A stretch of DNA of 64,000 nt. It comes from JAIQFV01 sp041494885. GTDB lineage: Bacteria; Acidobacteriota; Terriglobia; JAIQFV01. Positions 16,898-24,599 of the stretch are shown here, in pieces; position 1 is the stretch's first letter; every line of letters starts with the position of its first letter. The stretch lies in contig JBGQBO010000024.1 of NCBI GenBank assembly GCA_041494885.1, positions 15,741 to 79,740 on the forward strand, in the 5' to 3' direction. The position numbers and the translations under genes are program-made. Under the pieces are notes generated by a model. That model made no database searches and was not told the DNA's origin. It was given only the letters and a program-made list of their open reading frames with translations.

Positions 16898-16924
16898 AGT
16901 TCCCCAAGGATTAGACAACCTTCC

Positions 16925-17344
16925 CTACAACTTGATCAAATTGAGGCCCGTGAGCTCATCGGGGCCACGCGAGATTTCGTTGGGGGTCACCGTGACAAAG
17001 ATTTCAGCCGTCGCTGAGATCGTGGCCTTCATCAGATGCCCTGAGTAGGCCACAAAATCGAGGCCTGATATCACGATGTGGCAGTGGACAAAAGGCTTTC
17101 CGTTCAGGTAGGCATAGTTTCCCTGAAGAGAGACCAGTTCCATCCGATCAGGAAATTCCCGGGGAAGGTATTTCTTCTGGTCCAGATCATAGTAAGCGAG
17201 CGTGCTCTTCTCCACTGCTCCTATCCCGGTGATCGAGCCGGAACGAATAAGCTGTTGTTCAGCGAACCGGGTGAGCGATGTGATCACTTCTTCACCCGGG
17301 ACGAGAATGACAATGTAGCCATACTGCGTCGGTTGATATTTCAT
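16925..17344 (-). CDS. PPC/DUF296 domain protein
   Basis: The 139-residue protein is a single PPC domain (PF03479): YGYIVILVPGEEVITSL at the start, then SGSITGIGAVEKSTLAYYD, and the characteristic histidine-containing VHCHIVISGLDFVAYSGHLMKA at about 86-107. In plants the domain is fused to AT-hooks and acts in DNA binding; stand-alone bacterial forms are trimers, probably metal-binding, of unknown role. There is no AT-hook here. It is followed 176 bases later by the lipoprotein-sorting gene and preceded by a family A repeat cassette. The start codon has GGCGGAG upstream. Confidence 0.85.
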   Translation of the reverse strand: MKYQPTQYGYIVILVPGEEVITSLTRFAEQQLIRSGSITGIGAVEKSTLAYYDLDQKKYLPREFPDRMELVSLQGNYAYLNGKPFVHCHIVISGLDFVAYSGHLMKATISATAEIFVTVTPNEISRGPDELTGLNLIKL

Positions 17345-17364
17345 GCGCTCCGCCTGATTGGAAA

Positions 17365-17629
17365 GGTGTCGGGTGTCAGGTGTCAGGTGTCAGAAAAGAC
17401 AAACCCGAAGCCGGAGGCCAGAAGTCAGACCAAGAGCACTGGTGATTTGAGGGCTGCTGATTTGAGCAGTGAACCTCCGGCATTGGGCTTTTGACCTTGG
17501 ATTCCTGCTCTCTTCCCAGGAACCTGACACCTTTGCTCATTATCCTTTCTTACCCACGATCTGACTTCCGACTTCTGACATTTGATTTCTTTTTCCCGAC
17601 ACCTGACACCCGGCCCCTGACACCTGTCC
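17365..17629. repeat. Palindromic repeat cassette, family A, copy 2
   Basis: The left end reads GGTGTCGGGTGTCAGGTGTC and the right end carries the complement (CCCGACACCTGACACCCGG, about 17595-17613). The interior (about 17420-17500) is clearly homologous to copy 4 near 38185-38265, sharing GAAGTCAGACCA, CTGGTGATTTGAGG and GCATTGGGC in order. The right end touches the stop codon of the TPR gene at 17630. Confidence 0.88.
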
Positions 17630-18058
17630 TCAACTCCCCTTTTCCCTTTCCAGTTTTTCTATCTGTTTTTTCGCGTCGGGAGCATCACTCCCCTTGGGCA
17701 GGATCTCCAAGTATTTCTTATACGCCTCGATGGCACCTTTGGTGTCGTGTTTTTTTTCGCGGGCTTTGGCAATTCTTAGATAAGGGATGGCATAACCCGG
17801 TTTGTGACGGGCCGCGTCCTCGTACCGTGCAATCGCCGCGTCGTAGCGCCCTTTTTTGAAATAATAGTCTCCGATCTTCATGTCGTTATAAGCCCGAACG
17901 GGGTCGAAGGAATCGTCCTGCACCTCCGGTTCCTCCTTGGATGGCTCCTGGGCCTGAACCACTTCGGAACCAAGGAAAAACCCCACCACGGTCAGGGCCA
18001 GGAATACGAGGAGCGGACCCTGAGGGGAATGCATTTTTCTTAAAATAAGAGAACGCAT
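17630..18058 (-). CDS. Secreted TPR protein, BamD/CpoB-like
   Basis: The product (142 residues from ATG 18058; the TTG at 18073 is less likely) has a signal-anchor (LLVFLALTVVGFFLGSEVVQA), an acidic linker, then two and a half tetratricopeptide repeats from about residue 55: YNDMKIGDYYFKKGRYDAAI, YEDAARHKPGYAIPYLRIAKAR, TKGAIEAYKKYLEILPKG. It resembles the short TPR lipoproteins of outer-membrane assembly, but no lipobox is evident. It lies directly upstream of the PPC gene with a repeat cassette between them. Confidence 0.75.
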   Translation of the reverse strand: MRSLILRKMHSPQGPLLVFLALTVVGFFLGSEVVQAQEPSKEEPEVQDDSFDPVRAYNDMKIGDYYFKKGRYDAAIARYEDAARHKPGYAIPYLRIAKAREKKHDTKGAIEAYKKYLEILPKGSDAPDAKKQIEKLEREKGS

Positions 18059-18174
18059 ACTTCTTAGATGCAAGTATTCTGCGATTCGATTGCAGAACTT
18101 GAAGCAACAGGCTGCTTGAAGAATCCTGATTCAAACGTCGTAAAGCAAGGATGGGATCCTAAGGACTGAACATC

Positions 18175-18260
18175 AAGACCCGCATTAAACCACTCCTTGT
18201 TTGCCTCGTGCGGGCTTTCTTTGCGCCCTTTGCGGTTAGATTTGAAGATAAGGGACACGA
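18175..18260. repeat. Degenerate family B repeat
   Basis: Words of the type CTTTGCGCCCTTTGCGGTTAG (18219-18239, last base outside the motif) occur between polX and the TPR gene. They are relics of the CGCAGAGAACGCAAAG family seen more completely at 45395-45500 and 63165-63296. The rest of this 213-base gap shows no gene. Confidence 0.5.
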
Positions 18261-18271
18261 CCCCTTGATTC

Positions 18272-20053
18272 TTAGTTCCTTGCGATGGTCTTAAGAAATT
18301 GTTTGACCGGCAGGGTGTTGACCACATGGCGAGGCTCCAGCCAGCCGCGCCGGGCAGTCAGGATTCCATACTTCAAATAATCCAGGTGAGAGGTGTGGTG
18401 TGAATCCGTCGAGATGACGATGGGCACACCCTTGTCCCGGGCCATTCGCAAATGCACATCATTGAGATCCAGCCGCTCCGGCTGGGAGTTCAACTCAAGG
18501 CAGACTTTATGTTTTCTGGCGAGGGCGAACAGTTTTTCCATATCGATGGCATAGGCAGGGCGGTGAAAAAGCATGCGCCCGGTTGGATGTGCAAAGATCT
18601 TCACATGACGATTGGAAAAAGCCCGCTCCAGCCGGTCCATCATTTCCTGTGAGGTTTGATTGAAATGGGAGTGAATGGACACAACCACGAGGTCGAGTTG
18701 TTCGAGGAGGGTATCGGAAAGGTCGAGGGTGCCGTCGGCCAGGATGTCACACTCCGTCCCTTTGAGAAGGGTGAAACCTTTCATGTTGCGCTTCAGCTTC
18801 TCGATCGATTGAATCTGTTTTTCAAGCCGTTTTTCATCCATCCCGTTCGCGACACGGGTCGACTGGGTATGGTCAGTGATCGCAATATATTCCAAACCGC
18901 GGGCTTGCGCCGCCTCCACCATCTCTCGAAGGGTCGCATGACCATCCGTTTCGGTCGTATGCATATGGAGGTCGCCCCGGATATTCTTCTGTTCAATCAG
19001 TGACGGCAGTTCGTGCTTTTCGGCCGCTTCGATCTCCCCCCGGTTTTCCCGGAGTTCCGGCGGGATGAACTGTAATTTGAGCCGCTCATAAATTTCCTCT
19101 TCCGTATGCCCGGCCACCCAATCTTCCTTCTCTCCCTTTTTGTCGACCCTGTATAAACCGTACTCGTTGATGGTATATCCCATTTTCTGAGCACGAGAAC
19201 GGAGCGAGACACTGTGTTCCTTGGACCCTGTAAAATACTGGAGGGCCGCGCCAAAGGACTTCTCCTCCACAACGCGCAAATCGATCTGCAATCCGTTCTT
19301 CAGTTGGATCGAACCCTTGGTGTCACCATGAGCCAGCACGGATTCGACTTCCGGAAATTGCGTAAACCGATCGATGACAGTCCCACAGTTCTTTCCAGTG
19401 ACCAGGATGTCCACATCGCCGATGGTTTCCCTCCCGCGACGGAGAGAGCCCGCCGGAACGGCCAGGAATGAAGCTGTCTTCGGGCGGCCCGTTCTTGCTC
19501 GGACCGACTTTTCAGGCACCAAGGCCCGCAAATAATCGAGAATCTGATGGGCAGCCTGTTCTGCGTCCCCCAACAGATGCCGGCCCGACACCTTCTTGCG
19601 GTTTTGAATGGACTGCAGGATCTTCTGTTCGCTCTTCTCACCCAGGCCCGGGAGGCCTTGCAGTTTTCCTCCAGCCGCCAGCTGTTCCACTTCCTCCACC
19701 GTGGTCACGCCCTTCTTCTTCCACAGCATCGCCGTGGTCTTGGGACCGATTCCCTGAAGCTGCATGATCTCCAGCAGGGTTGAAGGAATTTCCTTCAACA
19801 AATCGCGGTGGGCCTTACAGTCGCCCGTCTCGACAATTTCTTTGATCTTTCCGCTGATGGCCTCTCCGATCCCGGAGATGGACTGCAAATCCATGCTTCC
19901 TTCCCGAACCAGCTTCTCGAAGCTCTCCCCAAAAGTCTCAATGATCGTCGCGGCGTTGCGGTAGGAACGGATCCGGAACGGGTTATCCCCCTTGATTTCG
20001 AGGAGATCGCCAATCTCAAAGAAGATCTTCGCAATAGACTTGTTGTCGATCAT
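18272..20053 (-). CDS. polX: Family X DNA polymerase with PHP 3'-5' exonuclease domain
   Basis: This repair polymerase fills short gaps and trims 3' ends. The 593-residue protein has helix-hairpin-helix DNA-binding repeats (about 40-140, with ISGIGEAISGKIKEI and LQGIGPKTTAMLW), the nucleotidyltransferase palm with AGSLRRGRETIGDVDILV (about 208-225) supplying the catalytic Asp pair, the third Asp in LQIDLRV, and a C-terminal PHP domain from about 360 with DLHMHTTETDGHA, ITDHTQS, SIHSHF and STDSHHTSHLDYLKYG metal ligands. I start at ATG 20053, since the alternative seven codons upstream is a TTG. Length matches bacterial PolX. Confidence 0.95.
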   Translation of the reverse strand: MIDNKSIAKIFFEIGDLLEIKGDNPFRIRSYRNAATIIETFGESFEKLVREGSMDLQSISGIGEAISGKIKEIVETGDCKAHRDLLKEIPSTLLEIMQLQGIGPKTTAMLWKKKGVTTVEEVEQLAAGGKLQGLPGLGEKSEQKILQSIQNRKKVSGRHLLGDAEQAAHQILDYLRALVPEKSVRARTGRPKTASFLAVPAGSLRRGRETIGDVDILVTGKNCGTVIDRFTQFPEVESVLAHGDTKGSIQLKNGLQIDLRVVEEKSFGAALQYFTGSKEHSVSLRSRAQKMGYTINEYGLYRVDKKGEKEDWVAGHTEEEIYERLKLQFIPPELRENRGEIEAAEKHELPSLIEQKNIRGDLHMHTTETDGHATLREMVEAAQARGLEYIAITDHTQSTRVANGMDEKRLEKQIQSIEKLKRNMKGFTLLKGTECDILADGTLDLSDTLLEQLDLVVVSIHSHFNQTSQEMMDRLERAFSNRHVKIFAHPTGRMLFHRPAYAIDMEKLFALARKHKVCLELNSQPERLDLNDVHLRMARDKGVPIVISTDSHHTSHLDYLKYGILTARRGWLEPRHVVNTLPVKQFLKTIARN

Positions 20054-20165
20054 GGTCTCTTCAAACTTTATCAAATCTTACATTCGACTGCAAATTGCCT
20101 TTCTCGCCGACCTCCGATAGAATCCAGTGGCTCCATTGGCCCCGCGCGCCACTTCGTCCTTGCCC

Positions 20166-20909
20166 ATGTTCAAGAAGACCTATAATGCGCTCAGCTACGT
20201 CCGCTCTCTGATCATCACTATTCCGCTCATCTATCTGAACACCATTCTCATGGGAACGCTGTCGCTGTTCTCGTCCTTGCTGGATCGTTCCGGCCGACTG
20301 CAGCACGGGTGTGCCCGGATCTGGGCCCAATTTCTCCTGTGGTCCGTGCTGGCCCGTGTTCGTGTTCGAGGCCTTGAAAAGATCGACCGGTCGAAAACCT
20401 ACCTCTATGTGGCCAATCACCAGAGCTACATTGATATTCCAACGCTGTTTGCAAACCTGCCGGTGAATTTTCGTATTATGGCGAAGATGTCCTTGTTCTC
20501 AGTCCCCTTTCTGGGCTGGCACTTGAAACGATCCGGACACATCCCGATTGACCGTTCCAGTTCGAAGTCGGGGCTCAAGAGTCTCTACGAGGCTGCCGAG
20601 CGCGTCAAGTCGGGAACCTCATTGATTGTTTTTCCCGAAGGAACCCGCTCCATCGATGGGGACATCCATGAATTCAAGGGCGGGAGCTTTCTCCTGGCCA
20701 CCCGCTCCGGCGTTCCCATCGTTCCCATCACCCTCAACGGGACGCGGGCCGTCCTGAGGAAGGACTCCTGGCATTTGCACCCCGGCCGCGTGGAGATGAT
20801 CATTCATGATCCCATTGACGTGTCGCCTTACACGGCCAAGAACATTGAAGAGTTGGCCCGGCTGACCCGTGAGGTCATCGTGCAAGACTTCGTCAAGCCA
20901 AAAGGGTGA
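20166..20909 (+). CDS. plsC: 1-acyl-sn-glycerol-3-phosphate acyltransferase
   Basis: PlsC makes phosphatidic acid from lysophosphatidic acid at the inner membrane. The product has an N-terminal hydrophobic helix (SLIITIPLIYLNTILMGTL), the acyltransferase motif I NHQSYID, motif II GHIPIDRSS, motif III VFPEGTRS and motif IV VPIVPITLNG. I prefer ATG 20166 (247 residues), although a GTG at 20127 gives a longer form; neither has a strong ribosome site. It diverges from polX, with 112 bases between the chosen starts. Its location about 2 kb before DusB gives no further clue. Confidence 0.9.
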   Translation: MFKKTYNALSYVRSLIITIPLIYLNTILMGTLSLFSSLLDRSGRLQHGCARIWAQFLLWSVLARVRVRGLEKIDRSKTYLYVANHQSYIDIPTLFANLPVNFRIMAKMSLFSVPFLGWHLKRSGHIPIDRSSSKSGLKSLYEAAERVKSGTSLIVFPEGTRSIDGDIHEFKGGSFLLATRSGVPIVPITLNGTRAVLRKDSWHLHPGRVEMIIHDPIDVSPYTAKNIEELARLTREVIVQDFVKPKG

Positions 20910-21035
20910 TTTATAAGAGTTCCGAAATCCTGGGTACTTCGGAAGGTGCCTCCGAGAGAGGGCTTGATGGTTGCAGGTTCGGGGGATTATTCTCAAGGGG
21001 GAGTGAAAACGTATGAATCGAGTGGAATCGTCCCA

Positions 21036-21800
21036 ATGAATAAATCAAAGAGACTTCCAAAGGAGCGTCCTCTCGTCGGCATTTCGATGCGCCTGGAGCC
21101 GGCCCAACAAAAGTTCTATCTGCAGACGAACTACAGCGAGGCGATTGAAGCGGCGGGTGGCGCCCCGGCGCTGGTGCCACTGATCCCGGAAAAAAGCTTC
21201 ATCCGCAGTTTAGTGGACACCTTCGACGCCCTCGTCTTATCGGGGAGCGGAAGCGACGTCGATCCCCGCCGGTACGGAGCGCCCAAACACTCTCAATGCG
21301 ACGAGATTCACTCAGTTCGGGATGAAACCGATTTCCTCCTTCTTGAAGAGGCCTTCCGACGGCGCATCCCAATTCTGGCCATTTGCTTTGGAATCCAGTC
21401 TCTTAATGTATTTCTAGGCGGGACCCTCGTCCAGGACATTCCCAGCCAGTGGCCCCATCCCATTGATCATTCGCTCTCGAAGGCGAAGCCGACGAAGAAC
21501 AACCCTGAAAATTTCTGTGCCCACCCCATCTCCGTGGAGCACAATTCGCTCTTGTTCGAATTGGCTGAAAATAAGAAAAACGTCCGGGTGAACAGCTCGC
21601 ACCATCAGGCCATTGATAAACTGGCGCGCGATCTGACGATCACAGCACGGGCTCCGGACGGAATTATAGAAGGGGTGGAACTCAATTCGGATCGACACTT
21701 CGTCCTGGGCACGCAATGGCACCCCGAAAAAGGCTTTGAGCGGGATCCCCTCTCCCAGGCGATCTTCAAGAGATTTGTGGGCGAAGCCAAAAGAAGGTAA
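21036..21800 (+). CDS. Gamma-glutamyl-gamma-aminobutyrate hydrolase-like class I amidotransferase (peptidase C26)
   Basis: The 254-residue product (start chosen at ATG 21036, where similarity begins with RPLVGISMR; a longer frame begins at 20946) is a stand-alone class I glutamine amidotransferase fold. The nucleophile Cys is in ICFGIQSLNVFLGG, the oxyanion region in LVLSGSGSDVDPRRYG, and the catalytic His/Glu in GTQWHPEKGF. The pattern VNSSHHQAI is typical of PuuD/C26 proteins that cleave gamma-glutamyl amides in polyamine or amine breakdown. No putrescine genes are adjacent, so the actual substrate is uncertain. A hairpin terminator follows at 21869. Confidence 0.85.
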   Translation: MNKSKRLPKERPLVGISMRLEPAQQKFYLQTNYSEAIEAAGGAPALVPLIPEKSFIRSLVDTFDALVLSGSGSDVDPRRYGAPKHSQCDEIHSVRDETDFLLLEEAFRRRIPILAICFGIQSLNVFLGGTLVQDIPSQWPHPIDHSLSKAKPTKNNPENFCAHPISVEHNSLLFELAENKKNVRVNSSHHQAIDKLARDLTITARAPDGIIEGVELNSDRHFVLGTQWHPEKGFERDPLSQAIFKRFVGEAKRR

Positions 21801-21868
21801 GGCGGGTAAAGCAGGCACCCAGCCAGGATACCTCTCCCTGATTTGTGTCTAGCCCCTCGGATCAGGCA

Positions 21869-21897
21869 AGACCCATAGCGAGAGGCTGGATGGGTCT
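21869..21897 (+). terminator. Hairpin terminator after the C26 hydrolase
   Basis: AGACCCAT (21869-21876) and ATGGGTCT (21890-21897) pair perfectly around a 13-base loop, followed by CTTTC. It lies between convergent genes. Confidence 0.6.
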
Positions 21898-21937
21898 CTT
21901 TCATCCACTGCATCCGCGTCCAGAATCTGATGGAAGC

Positions 21938-22969
21938 TCAAACCGGCCGGGATCCGGAAGCGCCCACCCCGAAATGGACCGCCTCGTGTTTCGCCATTTC
22001 CTCATCTCTCCCAAAAAACCGGTCCACGCGTTCCAGAATTTCCCGGGTGGTTTGGGAATAATGAATGGCTTCCCGCAATTCCTTCCCATGCGGAATCGAG
22101 GTCGTGATGTGACAGGCAAATTGTTTCATCTTGCCGATCGCGCCATGCGGCCGCTCTTCAACCAGCAGCTGAAAATAATCCTTAATCAACTGATGCCGAT
22201 CGGCCATGGTCACTTCTGATATGGGGCGGCCCGCATCGAATTCCGCGATCTGGCGAAACAGCCACGGGTTTGACATGACACCCCGTCCGATCATGACCGC
22301 GTCACATCCAGTGTGCTGCTTAAGCCTCACGGCATCCTCGACGACGCGAACGTCCCCATTGCCGATGACCGGAATCCTCACGGCCTGTTTCACGTCGCGA
22401 ATAATGTCCCAATTGGCGCTCCCGCTGTAACCCTGCAGACGGGTCCGGGGATGGACCACAATCGCTTCGACTCCATTCGCTTCCGCCATGCGTGCAACGT
22501 CGCAAGCGACGATCTCCTTCTCGTCCCATCCGGCGCGGATCTTAATGGTGAACGGCTTCTTTGTTGCGGCTCGCATCCGCTTCAGGATGGTCTCGAGCAA
22601 TGGCAGGTCGCGCAGCAGTCCGGAACCGCCGCACTTGATGACCTTCTTGGCAGGGCAGCCCAGATTGAGATCCACGACATCGTAGCCGAGCTCATCGACA
22701 ATCTCAGTGGCTTCGGCGAGGCGGTCAGGATTCGCTCCAAAAATCTGACCGACAATCGGATGTTCCTCGTGACTAAACTCCAGTTGTCCCAAAGACCGGT
22801 GCGCCTGACGTGAAAGCCCTTCGCTGGAAGTGAATTCCGAGACGACCATTCCGCAACCTCCCACCCGCCGGATGAGCCGACGGAAAACGGTGTCGGTCAC
22901 CCCGGACATTGGGGCCAGGTAGAGCGCGGGCTGGATAACGAGATCCCGGATGGTGATGGATTCGAACAT
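21938..22969 (-). CDS. dusB: tRNA dihydrouridine synthase B
   Basis: This flavoenzyme reduces uridine in the tRNA D-loop. The 343-residue TIM barrel shows LAPMSGVTDTVFRRL at the start, the FMN-contacting QIFGANPD, the catalytic Cys in DLNLGCPAKKV, IKIRAGWD, the tRNA-site HPRTRLQGYSGSANW, and IGNGDV followed by MIGRGVMSNPWLF. The C-terminal helical domain from about 250 completes the DusB subfamily. The start at 22969 is 25 bases from a repeat cassette. DusB often heads fis or ntr operons, but not here. Confidence 0.93.
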   Translation of the reverse strand: MFESITIRDLVIQPALYLAPMSGVTDTVFRRLIRRVGGCGMVVSEFTSSEGLSRQAHRSLGQLEFSHEEHPIVGQIFGANPDRLAEATEIVDELGYDVVDLNLGCPAKKVIKCGGSGLLRDLPLLETILKRMRAATKKPFTIKIRAGWDEKEIVACDVARMAEANGVEAIVVHPRTRLQGYSGSANWDIIRDVKQAVRIPVIGNGDVRVVEDAVRLKQHTGCDAVMIGRGVMSNPWLFRQIAEFDAGRPISEVTMADRHQLIKDYFQLLVEERPHGAIGKMKQFACHITTSIPHGKELREAIHYSQTTREILERVDRFFGRDEEMAKHEAVHFGVGASGSRPV

Positions 22970-22994
22970 AAGTGAAGCTGCTATTCTAGCATAG

Positions 22995-23256
22995 GTGTCG
23001 GGTGCCGGGTGTCGGGTGTCAGGAAAGAAGTTCTCAGTTGCCAGTTTTCAGTTGACAGAGGAAATAACCAGAGGCCCGATGCAAGAATCCGGAAGTCAGA
23101 AGTCGGGATGCAGATCTCAGAAGCAAGAGGCCAGATGCCATAACTCAATCATCATAATCGACTACAGGGACTCTTATGGCAGACTCTGACAACGGGCAAT
23201 TGAGAACTGACAACTTTCATCGGCTCCCTGACACCCGACACCTGGCACCCGGCACC
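22995..23256. repeat. Palindromic repeat cassette, family A, copy 3
   Basis: The left end has three iterations of GGTGYCGGGTG; the right end has the complement CCCGACACCTGGCACCCGG (23234-23252). AGTTCTCAGTTGCCAGTTTT near the left is matched by the complementary AATTGAGAACTGACAACTTT near the right. The right end runs exactly into the TAG stop of the next minus gene (23256-23258), so the conserved terminal ACCTA supplies the stop codon. Confidence 0.88.
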
Positions 23257-23876
23257 TACTTCTCCGGCTTCGGCCGAACCCGGGGCGGAGGAGGAACCCA
23301 GAACGAATCCAGGGCCTGGTCGAATTGCTTCAGGTTTTTCATTTTGATCTGCTCATACCAAGCGAGGATGTCAAATTCAGGCCCGACGGCAATCTCCCGC
23401 CAGTATCGGCCATTCAGTTTTTTCCCGGCGACTTCCTTGAATTCGTTGGTGGACTTGACATAGGTCCGCTCCCCCAGGACTCTGGAATCATTCTGGGTTG
23501 CAAGATGCGGCTCCGCAATTCCTTTTGCAATGATCACGCGAATATAGGGAATATCGAACCGCTCTCCCTGCTTGCGCTTTGAAAATACCCACCAGGCATA
23601 GTTCACCCCATAGCCGCGGATGACGTGCCATCGCCTGGGATAGCAGATCTTGAAGAAGGGAGAGTCATACAGCTTCAGGCTCGAGCCGCAAGACGCAGGG
23701 GAGGGTGGATCCAACGGAGGGAGAGTGCCGGGAGGTAACGATTGCGCCCCACTGAGGGGCGTGACACCCGCTGCCAGGAGGAGGGATGCAAGCACCAGGA
23801 CCCCGGCACCATATGACAAGGCCCGGACTGGCTTGCCTGGTGGGTCAACGTCGAAAACCGTGGAAATCAGTTTCAT
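23256..23876 (-). CDS. Secreted protein of unknown function, coupled to the FabZ-like gene
   Basis: The 206-residue product has an N-terminal membrane or signal segment (LSYGAGVLVLASLLLAAGVTPLSGA), a Pro-rich linker and a single compact domain beginning SPFFKICYPRRWHVIRGYG, with YIRVIIAKGIAEPH and GRYWREIAVGPEFDILAWYEQ. I do not recognise the family; the beginning resembles the PsbP/DUF1795 style of small secreted domain. Its ATG overlaps the FabZ-like stop by four bases (ATGA), so it is translationally coupled to a lipid gene and may belong to the biosynthetic locus upstream. The tail is Pro/Arg/Lys-rich. Confidence 0.6.
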   Translation of the reverse strand: MKLISTVFDVDPPGKPVRALSYGAGVLVLASLLLAAGVTPLSGAQSLPPGTLPPLDPPSPASCGSSLKLYDSPFFKICYPRRWHVIRGYGVNYAWWVFSKRKQGERFDIPYIRVIIAKGIAEPHLATQNDSRVLGERTYVKSTNEFKEVAGKKLNGRYWREIAVGPEFDILAWYEQIKMKNLKQFDQALDSFWVPPPPRVRPKPEK

Positions 23877-24328
23877 GTCCGGGAGTTGTCTGCCGCAGCT
23901 GCGGAGAGATCGGTGAGCGCCACCCGCATGATCCCTTCTGCAACATGCTCCTCACCGATCCATGCTTGCCCGCTCAGAAGGCCAAATATACCACGCATTT
24001 TTTCGATCGTTCCGACGACGCGAACGGTTTCACCCACACGGATGCGGCGATGAAACCTCATCCCTTCGACCGACATAAAGTAAGGAATTTTGTCACTGTA
24101 GGCCGGATCTTTCAGAATTAACAGAGCACCCACTTGGGCAGCCGTTTCAATCAACAGGGTTTCCGGCACAAACCCGGACCCTGTCTGCAGGAAAAAATCG
24201 TCGGTTGAAAACCTCTTTCGCCCGATAATACGAACCCCCAGCTCGTAGTCCTCGATTTCATCGACGAAAAGGAAAGGAGACCGGTGCGGGAGTAACTGCT
24301 GAATTTCGGCGAGTGTCAGACGAGGCAT
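23873..24328 (-). CDS. FabZ-like 3-hydroxyacyl-ACP dehydratase
   Basis: The 151-residue hot-dog protein begins with EIQQLLPHRSPFLFVDEI, containing the catalytic His of FabZ, and has VPETLLIETAAQVGALLIL with the catalytic Glu. The usual HFPGxPVMPG before that Glu is replaced by FLQTGSGFVPE, so it is a divergent member rather than the housekeeping FabZ. It dehydrates 3-hydroxyacyl chains on ACP in its family. It sits downstream, on the same strand, of the ACP-KAS cluster, separated by a 271-base gap, which suggests service in a specialised acyl pathway. MabA/FabG-type reductase is missing here. Confidence 0.75.
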   Translation of the reverse strand: MPRLTLAEIQQLLPHRSPFLFVDEIEDYELGVRIIGRKRFSTDDFFLQTGSGFVPETLLIETAAQVGALLILKDPAYSDKIPYFMSVEGMRFHRRIRVGETVRVVGTIEKMRGIFGLLSGQAWIGEEHVAEGIMRVALTDLSAAAADNSRT

Positions 24329-24599
24329 GATGAACCTGTGGTTCTCCCTAATGAATTCAACAGCTTCTTAAATCGGTTGAGCAGGCAAGAAAAACCTCAA
24401 GGGACACAAAAAAGACCAGTCTGTTTACAAAGAATTGGAACTCGGAGCGGCCACCATCCAATTTCCTGGTTTCAAACAAACAAATTATGGAACTCATGGT
24501 CGGGCACGAGTCCGACCGGGTCGTGGCCACAAGCTGTCTTATGTTCTTTGGGTCCTCTTTGGGTCCCTTGCGGTCAGTGGTTGTGCCCGCACAGGAAAC
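24329..24599. repeat. Gap with degenerate family B repeat
   Basis: This gap between the aminotransferase and the FabZ-like gene contains GTTCTTTGGGTCCTCTTTGG (24543-24562) and related words, and complementary AAGGGACACAAAAAAGA words near 24398, consistent with a decayed palindromic cassette. No gene or clear terminator is seen. Confidence 0.4.

Noticed and set aside
16881..16900. A cobalamin riboswitch near the lipoprotein-sorting gene.
   Set aside because: The invariant GCCACTG box is missing and no B12 gene is nearby.
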